A stretch of DNA of 64,000 bases from Acidimicrobiales bacterium (GCA_029263215.1 JAJCXY010000018.1:1-64000); one strand, 5' to 3'. Counted from the stretch's first letter, positions 1 through 8,751 are shown. Made by a program: numbers and translations. The notes: generated from the sequence alone by a model not told the origin.

Positions 1-1986
1 TTCTGGAGCTTGCGTGATGCCGATCGAGTCGGATCTGCCCCCTTCGACTTCCTGTGCCGTGGCGGAGAGAACCCCCGCTGGGGACTCTCCGAGTTGGCGC
101 TCGCTGTAGAAGACTCCAGCGCCGTACCGGCCGCGGATGCCGGCGCGGCGCCGTCGGCCCCGAGCACAAGCACCCCTCCGGCCCAGCCGGGCCCGGGCGA
201 TCAGGGCGACGACATCGTTGACCCCGAATACAACACCGAAGCGGATGCAGAAGACCTGGACGCCGACGACAGCGACGTACAGACTGCCGCACTGCGGGCG
301 GTTCGCCCCGGCTCTCGTGAACCGAGCAACGCTGCACCCCCCACCACTTCGACCACGACCCTTCCGCCGGTGGTCCGCGCCGGTGAAGCCGAGCCCGATG
401 AGGTCGTCGCCGTGGTGGGCGATGCTCTCGACATCTCATCGCTCGGCGATGCCGGATTCCGCGGTTCGCTCGGCGACATCGAACTCGATGGTGTGGTCGA
501 CATCGCCCGCACCGACTCGGGTGAGGGTTTCTACCTTCTCGATCAGTGGGGAGATGTTCAAGAGTTCGGAGATGCGGTCTACTACGGCTCGCTCGACGAC
601 TCTGAAACCACTGGCACAGCAGTCGCCATCGCGATCACACCCGACGGGGCCGGCTACTGGGTTCTGGAGGCCGACGGCTCGATTCACCCCTTCGGTTCAG
701 CCGTCGACATCGGCTCGCTCGGCACCGATTGGCTCTCGGCTCCTCTCGCGGACTTCTCGCCATCACCTTCGGGTGAAGGCTTGATCCTCGCCGCCGAGGA
801 CGGCACCGTGTTTGCTCTCGGCGATGCTCTCTACGCCGGCTCGGTGCTCGACCTCACCGGGGTCGGCTTGGTCACTCCGGTTGCGATCCAGACCACCATT
901 ACCGGTCAGGGCTATTGGATCCTCGCCGACAGCGGCTTGGTCATGACGTTCGGTGACGCCGCATTCCAGGGTGCCGACCGGGGCGGATCGGCCTGCAGTT
1001 GGGAGCACGCCATCGGCACCGTCACCTTCGTCGATGGCACGGGAACATGGGTCATCGCCGATGATCTCCAGGCCTGGGCGTTCGGTGAGGCTCGCGAAAC
1101 CGGGCCACTCCGGGCCGAGGAGCCAGAAGGGCTCACGCCCCCGCCGGAGACTCCCGTTGTTCTGCCGAAGGACGACGACGATGACGACGACGACTCAGAT
1201 GACGACGATGACCATGATGACGATCATGGCGACGACGACTCGGATGACGACGACTCCGACGATGACGATGACGATGACTTCGATGATGATGACGACGACG
1301 ACTCAGATGACGACGACGATTCTGATGATGACGACGACTCTGATGACGACGACTCTGATGATGACGACGACTCTGATGACGACGACTCAGATGATGACGA
1401 CGATTCTGATGATGACGACGACTCAGATGATGACGACGATTCTGATGACGACGACGATTCTGATGATGACGACGATTCTGATGACGACGACGATTCTGAT
1501 GACGACGACGACTCAGATGACGACGACGCCGACTCGGATGCCGATGGTGACGACATAGGCGATGGTGACACCGCCGGCGGCGCGGGTGATGGCGATGTCG
1601 ACCCCGATGATCCGGGTGCAGATGACGGCTCGGGGGCCGACGATGGCGATGACATCCCCGACGACGGTTCAGAGGGTTCGGGCGGTTCGGGCGCCGATGG
1701 CGATTTGGATCCTGATGATCCCGCTGCCGGTGACGGCTCGGGCACCGGTGACGGTTCTGGCGCTGGTGGCGCCGGAGCCGCTGCCGATGCCGATGCCGAT
1801 GACATTCCTGACCCGGACGGCGACTCGGGAGCAAGCGGCGGCGACGGCGGCGATCTCGATCCCGACGACGACCCCTCCACGATCGGGCCCGACGCCGACG
1901 ACATCGACGAGGGCGATCCCACTCCTCCCGCCGACACAGGTGACGGCGGCGATCTCGATCCCGACGATGGTGAGGTGGCGCCATGA
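1..1986 (+). CDS. Surface/secreted repeat protein with long Asp/Ser tract, 5' partial
   Basis: The reading frame is open at the left edge, so the true start (and any signal peptide) lies outside the window; a TTG at 10 is the first start-like codon but is probably internal. At about residues 160, 202, 242, 289 and 333 there are five imperfect repeats of 40-47 residues with the pattern G-x-G-[YF]-W/L-[VIL]-x-x-x-G-x-[IV]-x-x-F-G-[DS]-A, such as GAGYWVLEADGSIHPFG. Repeats of this kind are common in large secreted actinobacterial proteins and probably fold as a propeller-like beta structure. After a short Pro-rich linker come about 120 residues of almost pure Asp with regularly spaced Ser, then an Asp/Gly-rich tail with recurring DPDD motifs, which suggests cation binding outside the cell. 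The stop overlaps the next start (ATGA), so the two genes are probably co-translated. Function unknown. Confidence 0.75.
   Translation, partial: FWSLRDADRVGSAPFDFLCRGGENPRWGLSELALAVEDSSAVPAADAGAAPSAPSTSTPPAQPGPGDQGDDIVDPEYNTEADAEDLDADDSDVQTAALRAVRPGSREPSNAAPPTTSTTTLPPVVRAGEAEPDEVVAVVGDALDISSLGDAGFRGSLGDIELDGVVDIARTDSGEGFYLLDQWGDVQEFGDAVYYGSLDDSETTGTAVAIAITPDGAGYWVLEADGSIHPFGSAVDIGSLGTDWLSAPLADFSPSPSGEGLILAAEDGTVFALGDALYAGSVLDLTGVGLVTPVAIQTTITGQGYWILADSGLVMTFGDAAFQGADRGGSACSWEHAIGTVTFVDGTGTWVIADDLQAWAFGEARETGPLRAEEPEGLTPPPETPVVLPKDDDDDDDDSDDDDDHDDDHGDDDSDDDDSDDDDDDDFDDDDDDDSDDDDDSDDDDDSDDDDSDDDDDSDDDDSDDDDDSDDDDDSDDDDDSDDDDDSDDDDDSDDDDDSDDDDDSDDDDADSDADGDDIGDGDTAGGAGDGDVDPDDPGADDGSGADDGDDIPDDGSEGSGGSGADGDLDPDDPAAGDGSGTGDGSGAGGAGAAADADADDIPDPDGDSGASGGDGGDLDPDDDPSTIGPDADDIDEGDPTPPADTGDGGDLDPDDGEVAP
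1171..1527 (+). repeat. Low-complexity (GAY)n Asp/Ser codon tract
   Basis: About 357 bases of GAC/GAT codons interrupted every four or five codons by TCA, TCT, TCG or TCC, giving D4-5S units. GAC and GAT alternate irregularly, so the tract is kept at protein level and is not a perfect DNA microsatellite, but it should still be prone to slippage. The complementary strand is open in several frames only because of this composition. Confidence 0.9.
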
Positions 1987-2579
1987 GAGCCCGCGTGACC
2001 CTTGCGGTTCTGACCCTGCTCCTCGCCCTGGCGTCCACTCCAGCGGTGGCGGCCCAGGAAGCGCCATCGGTGAGTGTCACCCCCGACACCACCCTCGAGG
2101 ATGGCGACAAGATCGATGTCACAGGTGCCGGCTTTCCCGCCGATTCCACCGTGTTTGTCATGCTCTGCAACAGCGATGAGCGACTCGGCGATTCGGTCGG
2201 TCGTTGCAGCCTCGTGGGCACCGGCTCCACCGGGTATGTAGTCGACGCCGCCGGCGGTTTCGTCGGCGCGAATGTGGCTGTGCCCGTCGGTCAGGTCGGT
2301 GCGAGTGATATGGCCACCTGCCCGCCCTCGGCTGCTCAGGCGGCCCGCGGGGTGACCTGTGAAATACGGGTGGTCACTTCCGACTTCGCCGAGGTGGCTG
2401 GAGTGTCTGTCACCTACGAGGGCCAATCGCCGGCCGCACCCGATGAACTTGCCTTCACAGGCCTGCGCGGCACCGGCTATATCCGAGTGGGAGTCATGCT
2501 TCTCATCGTGGGCCTGCTGCTGCAGGGAGCCGCGGTGGTGCTGCGTCGCCCCGATCACGCCAACATCGCCCGCGCTTAG
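1983..2579 (+). CDS. Secreted neocarzinostatin-like domain protein with C-terminal anchor
   Basis: 198 aa. A typical signal peptide (MRARVTLAVLTLLLALAS, then AVAAQ) is followed by a beta-sandwich domain with the pattern VTPDTTLEDGDKIDVTGAGF and a later MLCNSDE segment, which resembles the neocarzinostatin-like family of secreted actinobacterial proteins. The C-terminus has ELAFTG, close to an LPxTG-type motif, then a hydrophobic helix (about residues 165-185) and a basic tail, so the protein is probably held at the cell surface. It overlaps the preceding repeat-protein gene by 4 nt, which points to a joint envelope role. The ligand is unknown; an antibiotic function is not implied. Confidence 0.7.
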   Translation: MRARVTLAVLTLLLALASTPAVAAQEAPSVSVTPDTTLEDGDKIDVTGAGFPADSTVFVMLCNSDERLGDSVGRCSLVGTGSTGYVVDAAGGFVGANVAVPVGQVGASDMATCPPSAAQAARGVTCEIRVVTSDFAEVAGVSVTYEGQSPAAPDELAFTGLRGTGYIRVGVMLLIVGLLLQGAAVVLRRPDHANIARA

Positions 2580-2670
2580 ATTTGGGGCAAGAACCCACGC
2601 CGCGAACCAGTCCGGGGCGGGCAACAGCTTCGCTCTGGTGGTAGACGAGAGGCGACGCCACGCGCGGCCG

Positions 2671-4107
2671 CTATGCGTTGACGAAAGTCAGACGATTGCG
2701 ACCGGCGGTCTTCGAGTTGTACATCGCCGCGTCGGCCTTGCGGATCAGGTCGTCGATATCGGTCACATCGGAGGTGGGAAACGACGCGGCCCCGAGGCTG
2801 ACCGTGACCCGTATCTCGACCGAGCCGTCGATCACCACGCTCGACTCCACTACCCGTCGGATCCGCTCACCCAGGCTCCGCACGTCGGCCTCGCCCGCGC
2901 CCGGAAGCACGGCGAGAAACTCTTCGCCTCCGTACCTCATGAGTGTGTCACCCTCTCGCAAGACGGCCTTGACTCCGTCGGCGACGTCCCTCAGAACCAG
3001 GTCACCGGTCTGATGTCCATATGTATCGTTCACCGGTTTGAACTTGTCGATGTCGAACAGGACCAAGCCGAGCGGCTCATTGGAGCGAACCGATCTGCTG
3101 AACTCCTGGCTCAGGCGCTCGAGCCCGAACCGTCGGTTGTACAGACCAGTGAGCGGGTCGATGGCGGCGACATGCTGCAGACGCTCGTGGCTGAGGGCAT
3201 TGTTGAGGGCCACCGCGAAGTTGGGGAGCAGCTGTTGCACAAGGTGATCTACGTCGTCGTTGAGTGGCTCGGTCGAGGCGAGCACCACGACTCCGATGGG
3301 GACGAGCCGGATGTGGAGGGGATACACCACGACAGATCGTGGCCTGAACGTGACGACGCCGCCGTCGAGACGAATATCGTCCGGCAAGTCGACTTCGATC
3401 CTGTCGAGCATGCGGTACGACCGTTGAACCAGTTCGCTGGTGGCCAGTTCGGCCTCGTTGACGATTCCATTTGCGGTAACGGTGACGAGCTCGCCGTCGC
3501 GTAGGACACACAGAGCGGACGCCGAGAACCCACCGGCTGTTTGGAGGTTTGTGAGCGCAGCGTCGACCAGTGGCGTCAGCTCGATGTGCGATGAAAGGGT
3601 GGTCCCAAATCCTCGCGCCAGCATCGTCGCCCTCTGCGATGCTGCCAGGGCTTCGACCAGGTGATTGAACGCCGCCGCAGCATCGCCGAGTTCGTCTTTG
3701 GAATCGACGGGGATCGAGCACTTTTCGGGGGTGCAGTCGTCTCTGTCGTCGAATGTGGCATCTCGAAGAGTTGCCTCGACCTTCGACATTCTCGATCCCA
3801 TGAAACGGAGTCGTGATCGCACAACCAAACGCGAGAGCATGTGGTTTGTCATCCCGACGACCAGGCCGGCCCCGATCGTGGCGCCAAAGAAGAGTGGCGT
3901 GATGACGTACCGGCTGGGGACCCCGAAGGCCAAGACAAAGAACGGAAACGCGACACCCATCAGCAGGCCGAGGCCGGTCATCCAGATCGCCAGATCGGTG
4001 AATACCTTCTTGGTGAGCCGCGGCAGAGGATTGCGGAATTCGGCGCCGACCGCGAGGTCCAGAGCCGTAGTGTCGGGACTCAGCGGGTGCGGCGTGGTCT
4101 TGGCCAT
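2671..4107 (-). CDS. Membrane diguanylate cyclase (HAMP-GAF-GGDEF)
   Basis: Makes the second messenger cyclic di-GMP from two GTP. From the N-terminus: two membrane helices (about residues 40-60 and 68-90), a HAMP-like linker (DELGDAAAAFNHLVEAL), a GAF-like sensor region (about 165-305) and a GGDEF domain whose active motif reads RYGGEEF. An REGD tetrad five residues before GGEEF matches the RxxD inhibitory I-site, so product feedback is likely. The start at 4107 (MAKTTPH) was preferred to an in-frame GTG at 4167 because the extra residues look non-conserved; neither has a clear ribosome site. The IS element begins about 108 bp upstream and may have changed its promoter. The signal sensed is unknown. 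Confidence 0.85.
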   Translation of the reverse strand: MAKTTPHPLSPDTTALDLAVGAEFRNPLPRLTKKVFTDLAIWMTGLGLLMGVAFPFFVLAFGVPSRYVITPLFFGATIGAGLVVGMTNHMLSRLVVRSRLRFMGSRMSKVEATLRDATFDDRDDCTPEKCSIPVDSKDELGDAAAAFNHLVEALAASQRATMLARGFGTTLSSHIELTPLVDAALTNLQTAGGFSASALCVLRDGELVTVTANGIVNEAELATSELVQRSYRMLDRIEVDLPDDIRLDGGVVTFRPRSVVVYPLHIRLVPIGVVVLASTEPLNDDVDHLVQQLLPNFAVALNNALSHERLQHVAAIDPLTGLYNRRFGLERLSQEFSRSVRSNEPLGLVLFDIDKFKPVNDTYGHQTGDLVLRDVADGVKAVLREGDTLMRYGGEEFLAVLPGAGEADVRSLGERIRRVVESSVVIDGSVEIRVTVSLGAASFPTSDVTDIDDLIRKADAAMYNSKTAGRNRLTFVNA

Positions 4108-4215
4108 ACCTGATATTCGGTAGAGGCACCGAAGATCTGAGGCTTGAACGAGCCAGACAGGGGCCACCTGAGTTGTGCGCGAGGGGGTGTGTGAGTTCAG
4201 GACATCGGAAACACA

Positions 4216-4235
4216 TGTGTCGCGACATGGGAAAC
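4216..4235 (+). repeat. IS481 left terminal inverted repeat
   Basis: Sequence TGTGTCGCGACATGGGAAAC, pairing with the right end at 18 of 20 positions. A second partial copy (GACATCGGAAACAC) lies just outside at 4201-4214 in the same orientation. Confidence 0.85.
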
Positions 4236-4257
4236 ACTTTGTTGGTGATCGTGGTGG

Positions 4258-5433
4258 ATGTCGAAGCGCAGGTCGATCATTTTGTCGGTCGAGGTTGAGG
4301 GGCTGACTCAGGCGGAGGCGGCCCGGTTGTATGGCGTGTCGCGGGGCTGGGTATCGAAGCTGATTGCCCGCTATCGCGTGGAGGGCGACGTGGCGTTCGA
4401 GCCAGCATCACGCCGGCCGAAGAGCTCGCCGAACAAGACGCCGGAAGCGACGATCGAGGCGATCATTGAGCTGCGTCGAACCCTCACCAAACAGGGTCTT
4501 GATGCCGGCCCGGAGACCATCGGTTGGCACCTACGTGAGCATCACGGCGAGATCGTTTCGGTCTCGACGATCCGCCGCCATCTCATCGCGGCTGGGCTGA
4601 TCGAACCGGCGCCACGTAAACGGCCGAAGTCGTCCTACATCCGGTTCCAGGCCGAACTGCCAAACGAAACGTGGCAGAGCGACATGACTCATGTCGCGCT
4701 TGGTGACGGCACCGACAGCGAGGTGTTGACCTGGCTCGATGACCACGCCCGATTCGCTCTCTCAGTGACTGCACACGACACCGTGACGACCACCGTTGTC
4801 ATCGACTCGTTCCACGAAACCGCAGGTCAACACGGCTATCCGGCGTCGGTTCTGTCTGACAACGGCATGTACTACACCGCCCGATTCGCCCGCGGCGGCC
4901 ACGCGGGACGCAACCGATTCGAGACGCTGCTCGCCGATCTCGGGATCACCCAGAAGCACTCCAGACCCAACCATCCAACCACCTGCGGCAAGGTCGAACG
5001 CTTCCAACAAACCCTCAAGAAGTGGCTCCGAGCACGACCACCAGCCGCCACCATCAGCGACCTCCAGGCCCTGCTCGAGGAGTTCGCCGACGAATACAAC
5101 CACCGCCGGCCACACCGCTCGCTCGGCCGCACAACACCCGCCAGCGCCTACACCCGGCTCCCAAAAACCGGACCCCGAACTGGCCCCACCATCGAGTACC
5201 GGATCCGCCACGACCGCATCGACACCTCCGGCAAAACCACCCTCCGCTACAACGGCCACCTCTACAAAATCGGCGTCGGACGAGCCCACGCCCAAACCGC
5301 CATCACCATGCTCATCATCGACCGCGACATCCGCATCATCACAACCGCTACCGGCGAACTCCTCCGCCACCTCACCCTCGACCCAAACCGCACCTACCAA
5401 CCCACCAGAAAACCACGAAACCCCCGAACCTGA
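4258..5433 (+). CDS. IS481-family transposase
   Basis: 391 aa, complete. The N-terminus has two helix-turn-helix segments (EAARLYGVSRGWVSKLIARY and a second near residues 85-115, VSTIRRHLIAAG). The retroviral-integrase-like core has the expected DDE residues: Asp in WQSDMTH, Asp in LSDNGMYY and Glu in CGKVERFQQTLKKWL, followed by the YNHRRPHRSLGRTTP segment typical of the family. It catalyses cut-and-paste movement by binding the terminal repeats. It is the only gene between the two inverted repeats. The codon use in its last third is dominated by C-ending codons such as CCA/CAC/ACC. Confidence 0.92.
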   Translation: MSKRRSIILSVEVEGLTQAEAARLYGVSRGWVSKLIARYRVEGDVAFEPASRRPKSSPNKTPEATIEAIIELRRTLTKQGLDAGPETIGWHLREHHGEIVSVSTIRRHLIAAGLIEPAPRKRPKSSYIRFQAELPNETWQSDMTHVALGDGTDSEVLTWLDDHARFALSVTAHDTVTTTVVIDSFHETAGQHGYPASVLSDNGMYYTARFARGGHAGRNRFETLLADLGITQKHSRPNHPTTCGKVERFQQTLKKWLRARPPAATISDLQALLEEFADEYNHRRPHRSLGRTTPASAYTRLPKTGPRTGPTIEYRIRHDRIDTSGKTTLRYNGHLYKIGVGRAHAQTAITMLIIDRDIRIITTATGELLRHLTLDPNRTYQPTRKPRNPRT

Positions 5434-5443
5434 GGGTTCGAGG

Positions 5444-5463
5444 GTTTCCGATGTCGCGAGACA
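5444..5463 (-). repeat. IS481 right terminal inverted repeat
   Basis: Read on the minus strand it is TGTCTCGCGACATCGGAAAC, matching the left end with two mismatches. Confidence 0.85.
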
Positions 5464-5472
5464 TCACAACGG

Positions 5473-5556
5473 TGCCCGGGGCGGGACTTGAACCCGCACG
5501 CTCGTTAAAGCAACGGATTTTGAGTCCGTCGTGTCTGCCAATTCCACCACCCGGGC
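5473..5556 (-). tRNA. tRNA-Leu(CAA)
   Basis: Read on the minus strand it starts GCCCGGG and ends CCCGGGC plus discriminator A, giving a perfect 7-bp acceptor stem. The anticodon loop is CTCAAAA within the stem ACGGA/TCCGT, so the anticodon is CAA and the codon read is UUG. The T arm contains GGTTCAAGTCC. Length (84 nt) and a long variable arm (TGCTTTAACGAGCG region) fit a class II leucine tRNA. CCA is not encoded. The IS481 right end lies 9 bp past its 3' end. Confidence 0.95.
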
Positions 5557-5866
5557 AGGGGGAGAGCTGTCGGCGCAGCGTAGCCTTCAAGCCATGAGGC
5601 CGGACACGACAAGGCGCTTGATTCGCCTGGCAACGGCCCTCGGCCTTCTAGCCGTGATCCGAGCGATCTCGATCCGGTGTCATATCGATGATCTCGACGA
5701 CTGGCCACGGCAGCAAACGACGCAAACGTGACACATCTCACGCGCCTTACTGGCAAGTAATGAAACTTCGAGCCAGTCTTGAGGGTCAGAATGCCTGGAC
5801 CCCCGGCGATCCGTGGGGGCCACACCTGCCGGAGGGGCTCGGAAATTCCATGACTGGTGCAGCCAC
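5557..5866. other. 310-bp intergenic region before the fatty acid operon
   Basis: No convincing gene. It must hold the promoter of tRNA-Leu (leftward) and of the fab operon (rightward), but no strong -35/-10 pair stood out. A C5/G5 inverted repeat (5800-5804 with 5815-5819) in the fabD leader could form a small hairpin. GGAGGGG at 5832-5838 is too far from the fabD ATG to be its ribosome site. Confidence 0.5.
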
Positions 5867-7045
5867 ATGATCGTCTTCACCTACCCGGGACAGGGTTCCC
5901 AGAAGCCCGGAATGGGCGAGGCGTGGGCCGACCATCCGTCGTGGGAACTCGTTCAGGAGGCCTCCGACGTCGCCGACCGCGACATAGCGGCCCTTCTCCT
6001 CCACACCGACGCCGAAGAACTCACCCAGACCCGCAACGCCCAACTCGCCACTTTCGTCACATCTATGGTTGTGCTCGATGCCGTGAGCCGCACCGGCACT
6101 GAAGCCGTCGCCCATGCCGGCCATTCGCTCGGCGAATACTCCGCCCTCACCGCCGCTGGTGCTCTCGACTTCGCCGATGCCGTCACCCTCGTCAACGAGC
6201 GCGGCGATGCCATGCAGTCTGCGGCCGACGATCAGGAGGGCACCATGGCCGCGGTGCTCGGCCTCGAAGACGACCAGGTCGACATCGCCTGCCAACGAGC
6301 TGCCGGCGACGTCTGGATCGCCAACTACAACGCACCGGGCCAGGTGGTCATCGCGGGCGTGCCCGAAGACCTCGACCGCGCCTGCGTCATCGCCAAGGAA
6401 CTCGGCGCCAAGCGGGCCATGAGGTTCCCGGTCGGAGGTGCCTTCCACACCCCGCTGATGGCGCCGGCACGCGATCGACTCCGCAAGGCGATCGATCAGG
6501 TCGAGTTCCGCTCACCCGAACAACCCGTCTACGCCAACGTCGATGCCACCGCCCACGCCGACCCCTCCGATTGGGCCGGCCTGCTTGGCGCCCAACTCTG
6601 CTCCCCCGTTCGGTGGCGCCAGACCCTGCGAGGCCTCGAAGACGACGGCTTCACCACCTTCGTCGAGCTGGGCCCCGGCACCATACTCACCGGCCTCGTG
6701 AAGCGGGCGGTGAAAACCGCCGAGCGAATCAGTGTCTCGACCCCCGACGATCTCGACGGCTTGCTCGAAGCGCTCTCGGGGCCCACCGCCTCCGACGCGG
6801 CCGGCATCCTCGAGGGCGAACACCTCTTCGCGATCGAGCGCATGGTTGTCTCGCCCGGCGCCGGCATCTTCACCCCCGCCTCCGACTGCTCCGACGGCGA
6901 AGTCATCGAGGTCGGTCACGTCCTCGGCATGGTCGGAACGATGGAAGTCCGCAGCTCCTTCGCCGGTGAGATCAAGGGAGTGCTCGCCTACGAGGGCGAA
7001 CGCGTCACATCACGACAGCCCATCGCCTGGCTACGAACCCGCTGA
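5867..7045 (+). CDS. fabD: Malonyl-CoA:ACP transacylase with C-terminal lipoyl-like domain
   Basis: Loads malonyl groups from CoA onto ACP for fatty acid synthesis in the cytoplasm. The N-terminus MIVFTYPGQGSQKPGMGE, the nucleophile motif GHSLGEYSALT and the catalytic His in GGAFHTPLMAPA are all present in about the first 285 residues, the usual FabD length. The protein is 392 aa, about 80 longer than normal: after a linker there is a segment (residues about 320-392) patterned like a biotinyl/lipoyl carrier domain (VVSPGAGIFTP, then GHVLGMVGTMEVRSSFAGEI, ending RQPIAWL). The position of the modified Lys in the usual MKM motif is occupied by Glu (MEV), so it should not be biotinylated or lipoylated. 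First gene of a fab operon, 1 bp before fabH. The ATG at 5867 was chosen because FabD homology begins there. Confidence 0.9.
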   Translation: MIVFTYPGQGSQKPGMGEAWADHPSWELVQEASDVADRDIAALLLHTDAEELTQTRNAQLATFVTSMVVLDAVSRTGTEAVAHAGHSLGEYSALTAAGALDFADAVTLVNERGDAMQSAADDQEGTMAAVLGLEDDQVDIACQRAAGDVWIANYNAPGQVVIAGVPEDLDRACVIAKELGAKRAMRFPVGGAFHTPLMAPARDRLRKAIDQVEFRSPEQPVYANVDATAHADPSDWAGLLGAQLCSPVRWRQTLRGLEDDGFTTFVELGPGTILTGLVKRAVKTAERISVSTPDDLDGLLEALSGPTASDAAGILEGEHLFAIERMVVSPGAGIFTPASDCSDGEVIEVGHVLGMVGTMEVRSSFAGEIKGVLAYEGERVTSRQPIAWLRTR

Positions 7046-7046
7046 C

Positions 7047-7967
7047 ATGGCCATTCGTATCGCAGGGATCGGCACCGCGCTTCCCGAGAAAGTCGTAACC
7101 AACGACGATCTTGCCCAGCACATGGACACATCCGACACCTGGATCCGCGAGCGCTCCGGCATTGGCGAGCGTCGGGTCGGTGGCACCACGTCCACCATGG
7201 CGATCGAAGCCGCACAGAAGGCTCTGGAGGCCGCCGAAGCCACGCCCGCGGAGATCGGGCTCGTCGTGCTCTGCACTACCACCCCCGACCAGACCTTTCC
7301 CGCCACCTCCGCCGCGGTGTGCGAGGCACTCGACCTCACTTGTGGCGCCTTCGATCTCAACGCCGTCTGCGCCGGTTTCCCCTACGGGTTCGTCACCGCC
7401 TACGGGATCATGTGTGCTCCCGGAGGCCCCGACAAGGTGCTGCTGATCGGCGCCGACGCCATGTCTTCGATCGTCGACTGGACCGACAGGGGAACTGCGA
7501 TCCTGTTCGGCGACGGGGCCGGAGCGGTGGTCATGGAGAAGCACGAGCAGGGTGAGCTGCTGTCGTTCGACCTCGGTGTCAACGGCAGCCTCCAGTCGAT
7601 CCTCTACTGCGACTCGGGCGACACCATCAAGATGGAAGGGCGTGAGGTCTTCAAGCGTGCAGTCAGGGCCGTCACCGCATCAGTAGAGAAGGCCCTCGAC
7701 GACGCCGGTATCAGCGCCGACGAGGTCGACGTCGTCCTCCCCCACCAAGCCAACATCCGCATCATCGACGCCATGTGTAAGAGGATCAATATTCCAATGG
7801 AGAAGACCTACAACGTGTTGGAGTTCACCGGCAACACCTCCGGAGCCAGCATTCCCCTGGCCATGGCCCGAGCCCATGAGCTCGGCGCCCTCGCCCCCGG
7901 CAAGATCGTGCTCATGACCGGCTTCGGTGCCGGCATGGCCTGGGGCACCGCGGTGGTGCGCTGGTGA
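7047..7967 (+). CDS. fabH: 3-oxoacyl-ACP synthase III (KAS III)
   Basis: Starts fatty acid synthesis by condensing an acyl-CoA primer with malonyl-ACP. 306 aa. The catalytic triad is visible: Cys in LNAVCAGFPYG, His in VLPHQANIRI and Asn in TGNTSGASIP. The N-terminal IRIAGIGTALPEKVVTNDDL and DTSDTWIRERSGI segments are typical of the family. It begins 1 bp after fabD and overlaps fabG by 4 nt (GTGA), which implies translational coupling. Primer specificity (straight or branched) cannot be told from the sequence alone. Confidence 0.95.
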   Translation: MAIRIAGIGTALPEKVVTNDDLAQHMDTSDTWIRERSGIGERRVGGTTSTMAIEAAQKALEAAEATPAEIGLVVLCTTTPDQTFPATSAAVCEALDLTCGAFDLNAVCAGFPYGFVTAYGIMCAPGGPDKVLLIGADAMSSIVDWTDRGTAILFGDGAGAVVMEKHEQGELLSFDLGVNGSLQSILYCDSGDTIKMEGREVFKRAVRAVTASVEKALDDAGISADEVDVVLPHQANIRIIDAMCKRINIPMEKTYNVLEFTGNTSGASIPLAMARAHELGALAPGKIVLMTGFGAGMAWGTAVVRW

Positions 7968-8674
7968 CCGGCCGGATAGCTCTCGTAACCGGTGGCAATC
8001 GTGGAATCGGTCTGGCAATCGCCAAACGCCTCTCCGCGGCGGGCCATCAGGTGGCGATCACTTCGCGCAGCGGCACCGCGGAGGGCGCGGAAGGACTGCT
8101 CGTGGTCACCTGCGACGTCACCGACAAGGCATCGGTCGATGCCGCGGTCGACGAGGTGGAAGAGAAGCTCGGCAAGGTCGAGATACTCGTGTCCAACGCC
8201 GGGATCACCAAGGACGGCCTCGTACTACGAATGACCGACGACGATTTCGGCGCCGTGCTCGACGCCAACCTCACCGGCGGATTCCGCATCGCCCGCAGGG
8301 TCGCCAAGGGCATGATGCGTGGTCGATGGGGCCGCATGGTCTTCATCTCCTCGATCGTGGGACTCGGCGGCCAGGCCGGTCAGGCCAACTACGCCGCTTC
8401 GAAGGCCGGACTCATCGGCCTGTCGAAGTCGTTGGCCAAAGAGTTCGCCACCCGCAACATCACCGCCAACGTCGTGTGCCCCGGCCCGATCCAGACCGAC
8501 ATGCTCATGGAACTCACCGATGACCAGCGCGAAGCAATGCTCGCCATGGTTCCTGCGGGCCGTCTGGGTCAGGCCAACGAGATCGCGGCAGCGGTGGAAT
8601 TCCTCACATCTGAGGACGCGGGCTACGTGACGGGTACCGTTCTTCCCGTCGACGGTGGCCTTTCGATGGGCTGA
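7964..8674 (+). CDS. fabG: 3-oxoacyl-ACP reductase
   Basis: NADPH-dependent reduction of 3-oxoacyl-ACP, the second step of each elongation round. 236 aa SDR enzyme: the cofactor motif TGGNRGIG sits at the N-terminus, NAG at about residue 80, and the Ser-Tyr-Lys catalytic residues are in ISSIVG and YAASKAG; the PG motif (CPGPIQTDM) follows. The GTG start overlaps the fabH stop. It lies between fabH and acpP, so its role in fatty acid synthesis is well supported; other SDR substrates are less likely. Confidence 0.93.
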   Translation: MTGRIALVTGGNRGIGLAIAKRLSAAGHQVAITSRSGTAEGAEGLLVVTCDVTDKASVDAAVDEVEEKLGKVEILVSNAGITKDGLVLRMTDDDFGAVLDANLTGGFRIARRVAKGMMRGRWGRMVFISSIVGLGGQAGQANYAASKAGLIGLSKSLAKEFATRNITANVVCPGPIQTDMLMELTDDQREAMLAMVPAGRLGQANEIAAAVEFLTSEDAGYVTGTVLPVDGGLSMG

Positions 8675-8751
8675 CTAAGGTCCACACCACAGTTCGATTA
8701 GATGCAGTCTCGGTGAAAGAGTCCGGGGCACAAACAAATGGAGAAATGCAA

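Larger units (their letters stand above)
4216..5463 (+). mobile_element. IS481-family insertion sequence
   Basis: A 1248-bp unit bounded by 20-bp imperfect inverted repeats that agree at 18 of 20 positions and enclose one transposase gene. Size, single DDE gene and terminal TGT...GCGACAT...GGAAAC sequence fit IS481. No target-site duplication could be recognised at the two junctions. The transposase frame is intact, so the element may be active. It lies between the diguanylate cyclase and tRNA-Leu genes, only 9 bp from the tRNA 3' end. Confidence 0.85.

Noticed and set aside
1133-2624. Long minus-strand frames opposite the Asp-rich gene (up to 466 aa)
   Set aside because: They are the Ser- or His/Arg-repeat mirror images of the (GAY)n tract, with no family resemblance; the plus strand has the repeats, coupling and composition of a real gene.
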